Positions 1-5,728 of a stretch of 8,321 bases of DNA are shown piece by piece; the first letter of the stretch is position 1; each line of letters starts with the position of its first letter. This DNA comes from Ruminococcaceae bacterium UBA7135 (GTDB lineage: Bacteria > Bacillota > Clostridia > Oscillospirales > Ruminococcaceae). Where the stretch lies: the NCBI GenBank assembly GCA_002492075.1, contig DKXD01000035.1:2633-10953 (forward strand), in the 5' to 3' direction. The notes beneath the pieces are model-generated. The model was not told the origin of the DNA. It did no database searches and saw only the letters and a program-made list of their open reading frames with translations. The translations under genes and the position numbers were made by a program.

Positions 1-78
1 GTCGGAGCGTTCGCCGATAATTTCCGCGATAACGCGTCCCATGTGTCCGCAAGCGCCTGTAATGGCAATATTGACCAT
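1..78 (-). CDS. dapB: 4-hydroxy-tetrahydrodipicolinate reductase, N-terminal fragment
   Basis: This is the first 26 codons of DapB; the rest lies beyond the left edge of the window. DapB is the cytoplasmic NAD(P)H-dependent reductase that follows DapA in the diaminopimelate/lysine pathway. The visible N-terminus starts MVNIAITGACGHMGR, which contains the Rossmann-fold GxxGxMG dinucleotide-binding motif at residues 8-14, typical of DapB. The ATG at 76-78 is preceded by a good ribosome binding site (GAAAGGACG on the minus strand, near 85-93). It lies 41 bases downstream of the dapA stop on the same strand, so it should be the third gene of the asd-dapA-dapB operon. The fragment is short, but motif and position agree. 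Confidence 0.9.
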   Translation of the reverse strand, partial: MVNIAITGACGHMGRVIAEIIGERSD

Positions 79-119
79 TTTGTACGTCCTTTCTTACGAT
101 TTTCCCGATATGGGAAACG

Positions 120-1016
120 TTACTTTATAATATCTACAAGCCCCATTTCGCTCATAACGGCTTTGAGCTTCGCCTTGCCGTCATCGCTCATAGAGCAGAG
201 CGGCAGACGGCACTCGCCCGCCTTAAAGCCCATAATGTTCAGCGCTTCCTTTACGGGAATGGGGTTTACGTCCATAAACATCGCTTTATCCAATTTCAAA
301 AGCTTTCGCGCCGCTTCAAGAGCCTCCTCACGCTTACCGTTAAGGTACAGCTTTATCTCGTCGTGTTTTTCGTGCGGAGCAACGTTTGACGTAACGGAAA
401 TCAGTCCTTTGCCGCCGAGCGCCAGACAGCACAGAGCCTCGTCGTCGTTGCCCGAATAAATACCCAGATCGGTATAAGCGGATATCGCCATTATAGTACT
501 CATATTGCCGCTTGCTTCCTTTACCGCCGTGATATTGGGGTGCTTTGACATTTCGATGTACGCGTCGATGCCGATATTGCAGCCCGTGCGCGACGGAACA
601 TTATAAAGCATTATCGGAATATTCACCGCGTCCGCAATTGTCGTAAAATGCTTAACAAGTCCGCGCTGCGAAGTCTTATTATAATACGGGGTCACCTGCA
701 AAAGCGCGTCGGCGCCCATTTTCTCCGCCTCTTTGGAAAGCTCAACGGCGTATGCGGTATCGTTGCTGCCCGCGCCCGCTATAACGGGAACGCGGTGGTT
801 TACGCGCTCAATACCGTAGCGAATGACCTCGCGGTGTTCCTCGTCGGTCATAGTCGCGCTTTCGCCGGTCGTTCCGCAGATAACAAGACCGTCAATGCCG
901 TTGTCTATTTGAAAGTCTATAAGTCTGCCGAATTCATCGTAGTTAATTGAACCGTCCGCGTTCATCGGCGTAGCGATAGCGGTAGCACACCCCGTGAAAA
1001 TAGTTTTGTTACTCAT
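120..1016 (-). CDS. dapA: 4-hydroxy-tetrahydrodipicolinate synthase
   Basis: DapA condenses pyruvate with aspartate semialdehyde, the committed step of diaminopimelate and lysine synthesis, in the cytoplasm. The 298-residue product has the normal family length and is a full TIM-barrel aldolase. Visible landmarks are GTTGES at 48-53 (pyruvate-binding Thr49/Thr50), TPYYN at 109-113 (Tyr112), LYNVPSRTG at 137-145 (Tyr138 and Arg143) and the Schiff-base lysine Lys166 in AVKEASG. These keep the same spacing as E. coli T44/T45, Y107, Y133, R138 and K161, with a constant offset of five. The ATG at 1014-1016 follows an AAAGGAA ribosome binding site, and the gene begins 30 bases after the asd stop. 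Expression should follow the lysine riboswitch ahead of asd. No defect is visible. Confidence 0.97.
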   Translation of the reverse strand: MSNKTIFTGCATAIATPMNADGSINYDEFGRLIDFQIDNGIDGLVICGTTGESATMTDEEHREVIRYGIERVNHRVPVIAGAGSNDTAYAVELSKEAEKMGADALLQVTPYYNKTSQRGLVKHFTTIADAVNIPIMLYNVPSRTGCNIGIDAYIEMSKHPNITAVKEASGNMSTIMAISAYTDLGIYSGNDDEALCCLALGGKGLISVTSNVAPHEKHDEIKLYLNGKREEALEAARKLLKLDKAMFMDVNPIPVKEALNIMGFKAGECRLPLCSMSDDGKAKLKAVMSEMGLVDIIK

Positions 1017-1046
1017 AGAAAAATTCCTTTCGTCAAAAAGAACCCA

Positions 1047-2129
1047 TCAATCAAGGTAGCCCTTAGCGGCAAGAAGCTCCGCCATTTCCACTGCGCCGCC
1101 CGCAGCTCCGCGCAGCGTGTTGTGTGACAGGCAAACGAACTTGTAGTCGTATTGAGTATCGGGGCGAAGTCTGCCGATAGATATCGCCATACCGCCCTCA
1201 AGATTGCGGTGGAGCTTTGCTTGGGGCATATCGTTCTCTTCAAAGTAGTTGAGGAACTGTTTCGGAGCGGACGGGAGGTTAAGCTCCTGCGGCTCGCCTT
1301 TATACTCTGCCCAGATTTTCTTGATCTCGTCGATAGTGGGCTTGTTTTCAAATCTTACAAACGCTGCCGCAAAGTGACCGTTCGATACGGGCACGCGCAA
1401 ACACTGCGTGGTGATCTGCGGCTTTTCGCACTTTACTATTTCCGAGCCCTCGATGTGTCCCCATACCTTAAGCGGTTCCTGCTCGGACTTTTCCTCCTCG
1501 CCGCCGATAAACGGTATAAGATTATCCACCATTTCGGGCCATGTTTCAAACGTCTTGCCCGCGCCCGAGATAGCCTGATATGTGCAGGCGAGTACCTCGG
1601 TGATACCGAATTTGCGCAGCGGCGAAAGCGCGGGAACATAGCTCTGTATAGAGCAGTTGGACTTTACCGCGATAAATCCGCGCTTTGTGCCAAGGCGCTT
1701 TTTCTGCGCGTCGATAATAGCCGCGTGGTCGGGGTTTACCTCGGGGATCATCATAGGCACGTCGGGAGTGAAGCGGTTCGCGCTGTTATTGGATATAACG
1801 GGGCACTCCTTCTTTGCGTACTGCTCCTCAAGAGCCTTTATCTCATCCTTTTTCATATTTACGGCGCAGAACACGAAGTCTACCTTTGAGATCACCTTGT
1901 CGATGTCCGCGGTCGCGTCGTCGATGACGATATCCGCCATGCTTGCGGGCATGGGAGTGTCCATAAGCCAATGAGAGCCTACCGCCTCCTTATAGGTTTT
2001 GCCGGCACTTCTGGAGGACGCCGCAAGCGCGGTCACGTGAAACCACGGGTGGTTTTCCAGCAGAGTAGCGAAGCGCTGCCCCACCATTCCCGTTGCGCCG
2101 ATTATTCCGACATTAAATTGCTTTTTCAT
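1047..2129 (-). CDS. asd: Aspartate-semialdehyde dehydrogenase
   Basis: Asd reduces aspartyl phosphate to aspartate semialdehyde with NADPH, supplying DapA and, in many bacteria, homoserine synthesis. The product has 360 residues. An N-terminal Rossmann motif GATGMVGQRF lies at 11-20. The catalytic cysteine is Cys159 in KSNCSIQ, and the catalytic histidine is probably His252 in RVPVSNGHF, with Arg245 just before it. The C-terminal NTLRGAAGGAVEMAE segment (337-350) is a family signature. Length and the KSNCS and TLRGAAGG motifs fit the branch also found in archaea and fungi better than the classical E. coli type; this subtype call is from memory of the families. The ATG at 2127-2129 follows an AAAGGAAA ribosome binding site. 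It is the first gene after the lysine riboswitch and is followed by dapA. Confidence 0.96.
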   Translation of the reverse strand: MKKQFNVGIIGATGMVGQRFATLLENHPWFHVTALAASSRSAGKTYKEAVGSHWLMDTPMPASMADIVIDDATADIDKVISKVDFVFCAVNMKKDEIKALEEQYAKKECPVISNNSANRFTPDVPMMIPEVNPDHAAIIDAQKKRLGTKRGFIAVKSNCSIQSYVPALSPLRKFGITEVLACTYQAISGAGKTFETWPEMVDNLIPFIGGEEEKSEQEPLKVWGHIEGSEIVKCEKPQITTQCLRVPVSNGHFAAAFVRFENKPTIDEIKKIWAEYKGEPQELNLPSAPKQFLNYFEENDMPQAKLHRNLEGGMAISIGRLRPDTQYDYKFVCLSHNTLRGAAGGAVEMAELLAAKGYLD

Positions 2130-2149
2130 AATTGTTTCCTTTCTTTATA

Positions 2150-2186
2150 ATACAAAATAAAAGACCGATGAGAACTTTTCATCGGC
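2150..2186 (-). terminator. Riboswitch-controlled intrinsic terminator ahead of asd
   Basis: Read on the minus strand, a stem CCGATGA / TCATCGG (plus positions 2165-2171 and 2179-2185) is closed by a short loop and followed directly by TCTTTTATTTT. This is an intrinsic terminator 20-odd bases before the asd ribosome binding site, in the usual place for the expression platform of a lysine riboswitch. An alternative pairing with the 3' part of the aptamer would open it (see findings). Confidence 0.85.
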
Positions 2187-2208
2187 AAATCTTGTATAGA
2201 GCATCAAA

Positions 2209-2391
2209 TATTGCGATAGCGCTCCATCAAGCAAGTCGATGACAGTCATACGCGTATTTCACGCACAACCGGAATCAGCGCGTTTCGGAACGCGTGCTCC
2301 TCGGCGGATTCACCTTTCGCGCTGCCGTTTCCGAAAACACCCGACGCTTTTGAACGTCCGCCGCGCTACTATTTTTATCCGCACCTCTATC
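2209..2391 (-). promoter_or_regulatory. Lysine riboswitch (L box) aptamer
   Basis: The minus-strand leader of asd carries the conserved pieces of the L box in order: GATAGAGGTGCGG (plus 2378-2390), AGTA shortly after, GCGAAAGGTGAATCCGCCGA (about 2301-2320), a hairpin GCGTT-CCGA-AACGC (about 2279-2292), a GCGT-GAAAT-ACGC hairpin (about 2250-2262), ATGACTGTCAT (about 2239-2249), and GATGGAGCGCTATC closing P1 by pairing CTATC with the opening GATAG. Lysine binding is known to stabilise this fold and favour the downstream terminator. It therefore lowers asd-dapA-dapB expression when lysine is plentiful, matching the pathway encoded here. Exact ends are approximate. Confidence 0.93.
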
Positions 2392-2402
2392 AATTCCTAT
2401 AT

Positions 2403-2431
2403 ATTGTAACACATCTCTAAGCGTTTGTCAA
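2403..2431 (-). promoter_or_regulatory. Promoter of the asd-dapA-dapB operon
   Basis: On the minus strand a perfect -35 TTGACA (2426-2431) and a -10 TACAAT (2403-2408) are separated by 17 bases. The predicted start, near 2396, falls only a few bases before the opening strand of the riboswitch, so the aptamer would be the very 5' end of the transcript. Confidence 0.85.
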
Positions 2432-2492
2432 TATGTATTTGCGAAATTTCCGAGGCTTTTCACGTTATTTTTTGTAGACTTTACACAAGTGC

Positions 2493-2521
2493 TTGAAATT
2501 TCGGGAAAAATGTGTTATAAT
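2493..2521 (+). promoter_or_regulatory. Promoter of the zinc-ribbon gene and queA
   Basis: TTGAAA (2493-2498) and TATAAT (2516-2521) are 17 bases apart, with a likely start near 2528. It is divergent from the dap promoter; the two -35 boxes lie about 60 bases apart. The TTG at 2493 could be read as a start codon for a longer reading frame, but it is the -35 box and has no ribosome binding site. Confidence 0.8.
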
Positions 2522-2567
2522 TATAGAAAAAGCAAGAGCCTTCAACAATAGTGTTAGGGGTGATTTT

Positions 2568-2801
2568 ATGAAATGTCCGTTTTGCGGAAAGGAAATGGAC
2601 GAGGGTTTCGTTCGGGGTTCATCAGGCAGAACCATTTACAAAGGCTGTTTGTATTGGAACGATTCCGAGCATAAAGCGGGATTGTTTAGCTATGGTTTAA
2701 AATTGGCTGCCGACCATTACAATTTAGGTAGCCCCGCTGTTGTTGCTCATAAATGTGACGACTGCAAAAAGATAATTATGGATACATACATAGTTGATTA
2801 A
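2568..2801 (+). CDS. Small zinc-ribbon protein, DUF6487-like
   Basis: A 77-residue protein of unknown function. It begins MKCPFCGKEM and ends with KCDDCKKIIMDTYIVD, so it has two CxxC pairs (Cys3/Cys6 and Cys63/Cys66) at opposite ends, the layout of a treble-clef or zinc-ribbon fold in which the ends come together around one metal. The arrangement recalls the PF20097 (DUF6487) family of Firmicutes; I am recalling this, not matching it. The ATG at 2568 is chosen because AGGGG lies just upstream and a good promoter precedes it; the longer frame from TTG 2493 overlaps that promoter. There is no signal peptide or membrane segment. The gene ends 21 bases before queA, so the two are probably cotranscribed, but nothing ties it to queuosine synthesis. 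Confidence 0.85.
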   Translation: MKCPFCGKEMDEGFVRGSSGRTIYKGCLYWNDSEHKAGLFSYGLKLAADHYNLGSPAVVAHKCDDCKKIIMDTYIVD

Positions 2802-2822
2802 AAATAAAGGAAAAGGACAAAA

Positions 2823-3833
2823 ATGTTAAAAAGCGACTTTTACTACGATTTGCCCGAGGAGCTTATCGCGCAGACCCCACTTGAACCTCGCGACAGCTCT
2901 CGGCTTATGAAGATCGACAGACAAAGCGGCGAGATAGTACACGACCGCTTCTATAATATATGCGATTACCTCAAAAAAGGCGACTTGCTGGTGATGAACG
3001 ACAGCAAGGTGTTTCCGGCGAGGATATACGGTGAAAAGCGCGACACCGGCGTTCCGTGCGAGTTTTTGCTGCTGAAAAGGCACTCGCTCACCGAGTGGGA
3101 AACTATGGTGAAGCCGGGCAGACGTTTAAAGCCGGGGGCTGTCGTGGATTTCCCCGAGGGATTGTCGGCGGAGGTCCTTGAGACCTTAGAGGGCGGAAAT
3201 CGGCTTGTAAGGTTCGCGTTTGAGGGAGATTTTTTTGACATACTCGACCGCATAGGACAAATGCCTTTGCCGCCGTACATAACCGAAAAGCTCCAAAATA
3301 ACGACCGCTACAACACCATATACTGCCACGAAACGGGTTCGGCGGCTGCACCGACGGCGGGTCTGCATTTTACGGAAAAAGAGTTCGAGCAATGCAAATC
3401 AATGGGCGTTGACACGGCGTTTGTGACGCTACATGTGGGATTGGGAACATTCCGCCCCGTTAAAGAGGATAACATTCTCGACCATAAAATGCACACGGAG
3501 CATTACACGATACCTCCCGAAACAGCCGAGAAAATACGCGCTTGCAAACAGCGCGGCGGACGGGTTATCGCCGTGGGTACGACCTCGTGCAGAACGCTTG
3601 AAAGCGCGGCGCAGAGCGGCAAGTCAATCGACGACACAAGCATTTTTATTTATCCCGGCTATGAGTTCAAGTGCATTGACGGGCTTATCACGAATTTTCA
3701 TCTTCCCGAAAGCACTCTTATAATGCTTGTAAGCGCATTTCTGGGGCGCGAAAAAACGCTCGCCGCATACAAGACCGCCATTGAGGAGCGTTATCGGTTC
3801 TTCTCGTTTGGGGATTGTATGCTGATAGTTTAA
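2823..3833 (+). CDS. queA: S-adenosylmethionine:tRNA ribosyltransferase-isomerase
   Basis: QueA transfers and isomerises the ribosyl group of S-adenosylmethionine onto 7-aminomethyl-7-deazaguanine in tRNA, forming epoxyqueuosine at the wobble position of GUN-anticodon tRNAs. The 336-residue product is full length and carries family motifs in order: LIAQTPLEPRDSSRLM (14-29), VMNDSKVFPARIYG (57-70), GSAAAPTAGLHFT (172-184), HVGLGTFRPV (204-213), HKMHTEHY (221-228), AVGTTSCRTLE (250-260) and ITNFHLPESTL (289-299). The ATG follows AAAGGAAAAGGAC at a suitable distance. It lies just behind the small zinc-ribbon gene and probably shares its promoter. The common partner tgt is not next to it here; the following gene is dcd, after a 204-base gap. 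Confidence 0.97.
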   Translation: MLKSDFYYDLPEELIAQTPLEPRDSSRLMKIDRQSGEIVHDRFYNICDYLKKGDLLVMNDSKVFPARIYGEKRDTGVPCEFLLLKRHSLTEWETMVKPGRRLKPGAVVDFPEGLSAEVLETLEGGNRLVRFAFEGDFFDILDRIGQMPLPPYITEKLQNNDRYNTIYCHETGSAAAPTAGLHFTEKEFEQCKSMGVDTAFVTLHVGLGTFRPVKEDNILDHKMHTEHYTIPPETAEKIRACKQRGGRVIAVGTTSCRTLESAAQSGKSIDDTSIFIYPGYEFKCIDGLITNFHLPESTLIMLVSAFLGREKTLAAYKTAIEERYRFFSFGDCMLIV

Positions 3834-4037
3834 CTTTAACAGAGAATAGCTGTTAGTTGTTAATTGCCGTATCGGTACGCGGCGGCGCTTCTTAGCGCTA
3901 AAGAAAACATATTGGTCGCATGTGCAAATACGTAAGCGAGTGAGTTTGGCGCAGAGCGCAGCGTGAAGCCAAATTCGCTTGGCTAGCGCGGCTTGCCGCG
4001 CGGTGCGGATTTTGTTTTTAAAATAAGGAGAATAAAA
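3834..4037 (+). other. Hairpin-rich gap between queA and dcd, with a possible terminator
   Basis: No gene is visible. Several inverted repeats follow one another: TAACAG/CTGTTA (3837-3842 and 3850-3855), GCGCT/AGCGC (3886-3899), TTTGGC/GCCAAA (3945-3950 and 3968-3973), AGCCAA/TTGGCT (3967-3972 and 3979-3984) and GCGCGG-CTTG-CCGCGC (3986-4001). The last is followed, after eight bases, by TTTTGTTTTT (4010-4019). It could work as a terminator, although the gap between stem and T-run is longer than usual. No consensus promoter for dcd stands out here, so dcd may depend partly on read-through from queA. Confidence 0.5.
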
Positions 4038-4571
4038 ATGATTTTATCGGGTAGTGAAATTAAGCGTCAAATGAATAAGAAGATATTCATAGAGCCGTTT
4101 GACGAGAGCAGAATAAACCCCAACAGTTATAATCTGTCGCTTGCCGACGAGCTTTTGGTTTACGAGAACGATACCCTTGATATGAAGCTTGAAAATCCCG
4201 TAAAGCGTATTGTGATACCGCAGGAAGGTATCCTTCTCGAACCGAACAGATTGTATCTTGGAAGAACCGCCGAATTTACCCGCACCGAGGATTATGTTCC
4301 TATGCTGGAGGGCAGAAGTTCCACGGGGCGGCTGGGGTTGTTTATTCATGTTACGGCGGGCTTCGGAGATGTGGGTTTCGCGGGGTATTGGACTCTGGAG
4401 ATATTCTGCATACAACCGATAAGGATATACGCGGGCGCACAGGTCTGCCAGATATATTATCACACCGTTGAGGGCGACCGCTCTGTAACCTATAACGGCG
4501 GCAAATATCAAAATCACTCCGGGATACAGCCGAGCATGATGTACAAGGATTTTGAACAGAGAAATCATTGA
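4038..4571 (+). CDS. dcd: dCTP deaminase
   Basis: Dcd deaminates dCTP to dUTP, the main route to dUMP and then dTMP in many bacteria. The product is 177 residues, a normal length for this trimeric family. It starts MILSGSEIKR, has NPNSYNLSL at 27-35 and EGRSSTGRLGLFIHVT at 91-106, then the GFAGYWTLEI block (113-122). Ser94, Arg98 and Glu121 keep the spacing of E. coli Ser111, Arg115 and Glu138, so the active site looks intact. Some relatives also hydrolyse dUTP to dUMP; the TAGFGD loop (106-111) differs from the E. coli sequence and I cannot tell which activity applies. The start is ATG 4038, seven bases after AAGGAG (4025-4030); a longer frame from about 3993 runs through the hairpins and is unlikely. 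Confidence 0.94.
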   Translation: MILSGSEIKRQMNKKIFIEPFDESRINPNSYNLSLADELLVYENDTLDMKLENPVKRIVIPQEGILLEPNRLYLGRTAEFTRTEDYVPMLEGRSSTGRLGLFIHVTAGFGDVGFAGYWTLEIFCIQPIRIYAGAQVCQIYYHTVEGDRSVTYNGGKYQNHSGIQPSMMYKDFEQRNH

Positions 4572-4948
4572 AAAAACGGATATGCATTATGGAATTTGTA
4601 AACCGCACTTTGGAGATGTTCGATTTAGAAGAGGCAAGAAAAATTTCTCCGATAATGATCCTTTTGATTGAGTGGTAAACATATTTTACGCGCAGATCTT
4701 TCACGTCCTCTGCGGGCAGGCTTCAAATAATTTCGTTGGACTGACATTCCGTTCGGATAATTATGGACGATTTTGTCGCAAGCGCAATGCTTCCCGATTT
4801 CGATAAGATAATTTCTGTTATTTGTTTGCGTGAGATATCGTAAGTTTTATATTGCAGAGCATCAAATTCGGCGAGGACCTGTTCGGGAGCGAACGGGTCT
4901 TCGTAGTTTGCTGCGTTGGAAAGCAATATAGCATAGGGAAAATTATTC
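4572..4948. other. Gap after dcd without an intact gene
   Basis: About 380 bases separate dcd from the hxlR promoter. Tiny plus-strand frames begin at 4582 and 4589 (29 residues each), but neither has a ribosome binding site or a recognisable product. From 4723 to about 4926 the minus strand reads like the decayed end of a gene (separate entry). I see no clear terminator for dcd. Confidence 0.5.
4723..4926 (-). pseudogene. Possible 3' remnant of a minus-strand gene, unrecognised
   Basis: A minus-strand frame open from 4965 to a TGA at 4723 reads as ordinary protein in its later part, for example NAANYEDPFAPEQVLAEF and later KTYDISRKQITEIIL. In the NAANYEDP...LAEFDAL stretch many codons end in G or C, like the nearby real genes, unlike a random antisense frame. 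There is no ATG in the frame. Its only early starts are TTG codons at 4963-4965 and 4924-4926, with no ribosome binding site, and its upstream end collides with the plus-strand hxlR promoter. I read it as a 5'-truncated leftover of a longer gene whose family I do not recognise. It could still be a chance frame. Confidence 0.35.
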
Positions 4949-4990
4949 TTGACAATTATATTCAAATATGTTATAATCGGAATATAACAT
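4949..4990 (+). promoter_or_regulatory. hxlR promoter with overlapping inverted-repeat operator
   Basis: TTGACA (4949-4954) and TATAAT (4972-4977) are both perfect and 17 bases apart, with a start expected near 4984. The perfect inverted repeat ATGTTATA / TATAACAT (4968-4975 and 4983-4990, spacer of seven bases) covers the -10 box and start site. A bound protein there would block transcription. HxlR regulators commonly bind such AT-rich dyads and control themselves, so the most likely ligand is the gene's own product; that is inference. A further ATGTAACAT lies at 5001-5009. Confidence 0.75.
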
Positions 4991-5025
4991 TTAAAATATT
5001 ATGTAACATACAAAGGAGAATGTGT

Positions 5026-5352
5026 ATGAAAACCAAAGTCGAATTGCCCGAATGCCCCGTAGCGACCACAGTTCAGCTTATCGGCAGCAAATGGAAGCTT
5101 TTGATCATACGAAATCTTTTAACTCGTCCGTGGAGATTTAACGAGCTGCAAAAGGATCTTGAGGGAATTAGTCAAAAGGTTCTGACCGACAGCCTTCGAG
5201 CTATGGAGGAAGATAAAATAATTGTTCGTACCGTTTTCCCGGAGGTGCCGCCGCACGTTGAATATTCGTTAAGCGAACTTGGAGAGACATTGCGCCCCAT
5301 TCTTGACGCAATGGAACAGTGGGGAAGGAACTACAAGTTACTGAATAAATAA
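5026..5352 (+). CDS. HxlR-family winged-helix transcriptional regulator
   Basis: A 108-residue DNA-binding regulator of the HxlR/YodB type, acting as a dimer. The conserved family opening is visible as ECPVATTVQLIGSKWKLLII (residues 9-28), followed by the recognition-helix region FNELQKDLEGISQKVLTDSL (38-57), the wing around VFPEVPPHVEYSLSELG (70-86) and a C-terminal dimer helix. Cys10 matches the N-terminal cysteine that YodB and HypR of Bacillus subtilis use to sense electrophiles or oxidants, so redox sensing is possible but unproven. ATG 5026 is preferred over ATG 5020 because AAAGGAG (5012-5018) is seven bases away from it and only one from the other. The gene has its own consensus promoter. 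No target such as a nitroreductase or quinone reductase lies next to it. Confidence 0.93.
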   Translation: MKTKVELPECPVATTVQLIGSKWKLLIIRNLLTRPWRFNELQKDLEGISQKVLTDSLRAMEEDKIIVRTVFPEVPPHVEYSLSELGETLRPILDAMEQWGRNYKLLNK

Positions 5353-5632
5353 TATCCCTAAAAATCATATACCGGCAGCCTTTCAATAGCGGCGAGTGGA
5401 TGAAGTATATTGAATTTTACGCCCGGTGGATCAGAAAACGCGATGCCCCCGAATAGTATACAGCCCCGACCAGCTTACACGCTGATCGAGGCGTAATTAT
5501 TTACTTTATTATCGTAATGTGTTTTTCGGCGGTGAGAACAAGTTGAAAAAATGTTGTCGTTCCTTTTTTATGCGCTGTTTGCGAGATGTTGTATGTGTTA
5601 TTGTGATAATTATCTAAAAAATCAAAAGCGTT
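5353..5632 (+). other. Gap between hxlR and the TetR operon, with an imperfect hairpin
   Basis: No intact gene is seen. A 12-base imperfect stem (GCCCCGACCAGC, 5463-5474, with GCTGATCGAGGC, 5481-5492; ten pairs, two mismatches) is followed by T-rich but interrupted sequence and may end hxlR transcription. Before it, a short frame closes with MKYIEFYARWIRKRDAPE and TAG at 5456; its codons look gene-like but no proper start or ribosome binding site precedes it. GATAATTATC at 5605-5614 is a perfect palindrome of unknown meaning. Confidence 0.45.
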
Positions 5633-5662
5633 ATTGACCAATCGGTCAATTTGTGGTATAAT
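5633..5662 (+). promoter_or_regulatory. Promoter and TetR-type operator of the regulator-antiporter operon
   Basis: TTGACC (5634-5639) and TATAAT (5657-5662) are 17 bases apart. The perfect inverted repeat ATTGACC-AATC-GGTCAAT (5633-5650) covers the -35 box and the first part of the spacer. It closely resembles known TetR-family operators built on TGACC...GGTCA half-sites. The TetR-family gene just downstream is the obvious candidate to bind here and repress its own operon until a ligand releases it. Confidence 0.82.
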
Positions 5663-5665
5663 ATA

Positions 5666-5701
5666 TACATTACCGCTAAACATTATGTTTTGGGTAATGT
5701 A
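5666..5701 (+). repeat. Nested perfect hairpin at the 5' end of the TetR mRNA
   Basis: TACATTACC (5666-5674) pairs perfectly with GGTAATGTA (5693-5701), and inside it AAACAT (5678-5683) pairs with ATGTTT (5685-5690). The predicted transcription start is near 5668, so the RNA would begin with this stem. It may protect the 5' end, act as a second protein-binding dyad in DNA, or affect translation 28 bases further on. There is no T-run after it, so it is not an ordinary terminator. Confidence 0.7.
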
Positions 5702-5728
5702 AACACACGGAATTTGATTGGGGCAATT

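Noticed and set aside
1152..1889. Plus-strand open frame of 245 codons opposite asd
   Set aside because: It lies entirely antisense to a confidently identified asd, has no ribosome binding site and gives an odd cysteine- and leucine-rich product.
3993..4037. Upstream extension of dcd by 15 codons
   Set aside because: It runs through the GC-rich hairpin and T-run and contains the ribosome binding site; ATG 4038 has AAGGAG at seven bases and gives the normal family N-terminus.
4582..4678. Two overlapping 29-residue plus-strand frames (ATG 4582 and ATG 4589)
   Set aside because: Neither has a ribosome binding site, and the translations have no recognisable character.
4852..5025. Upstream extension of the HxlR protein by 58 codons
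   Set aside because: It would overlap the consensus promoter and operator, and the HxlR family begins close to ATG 5026.
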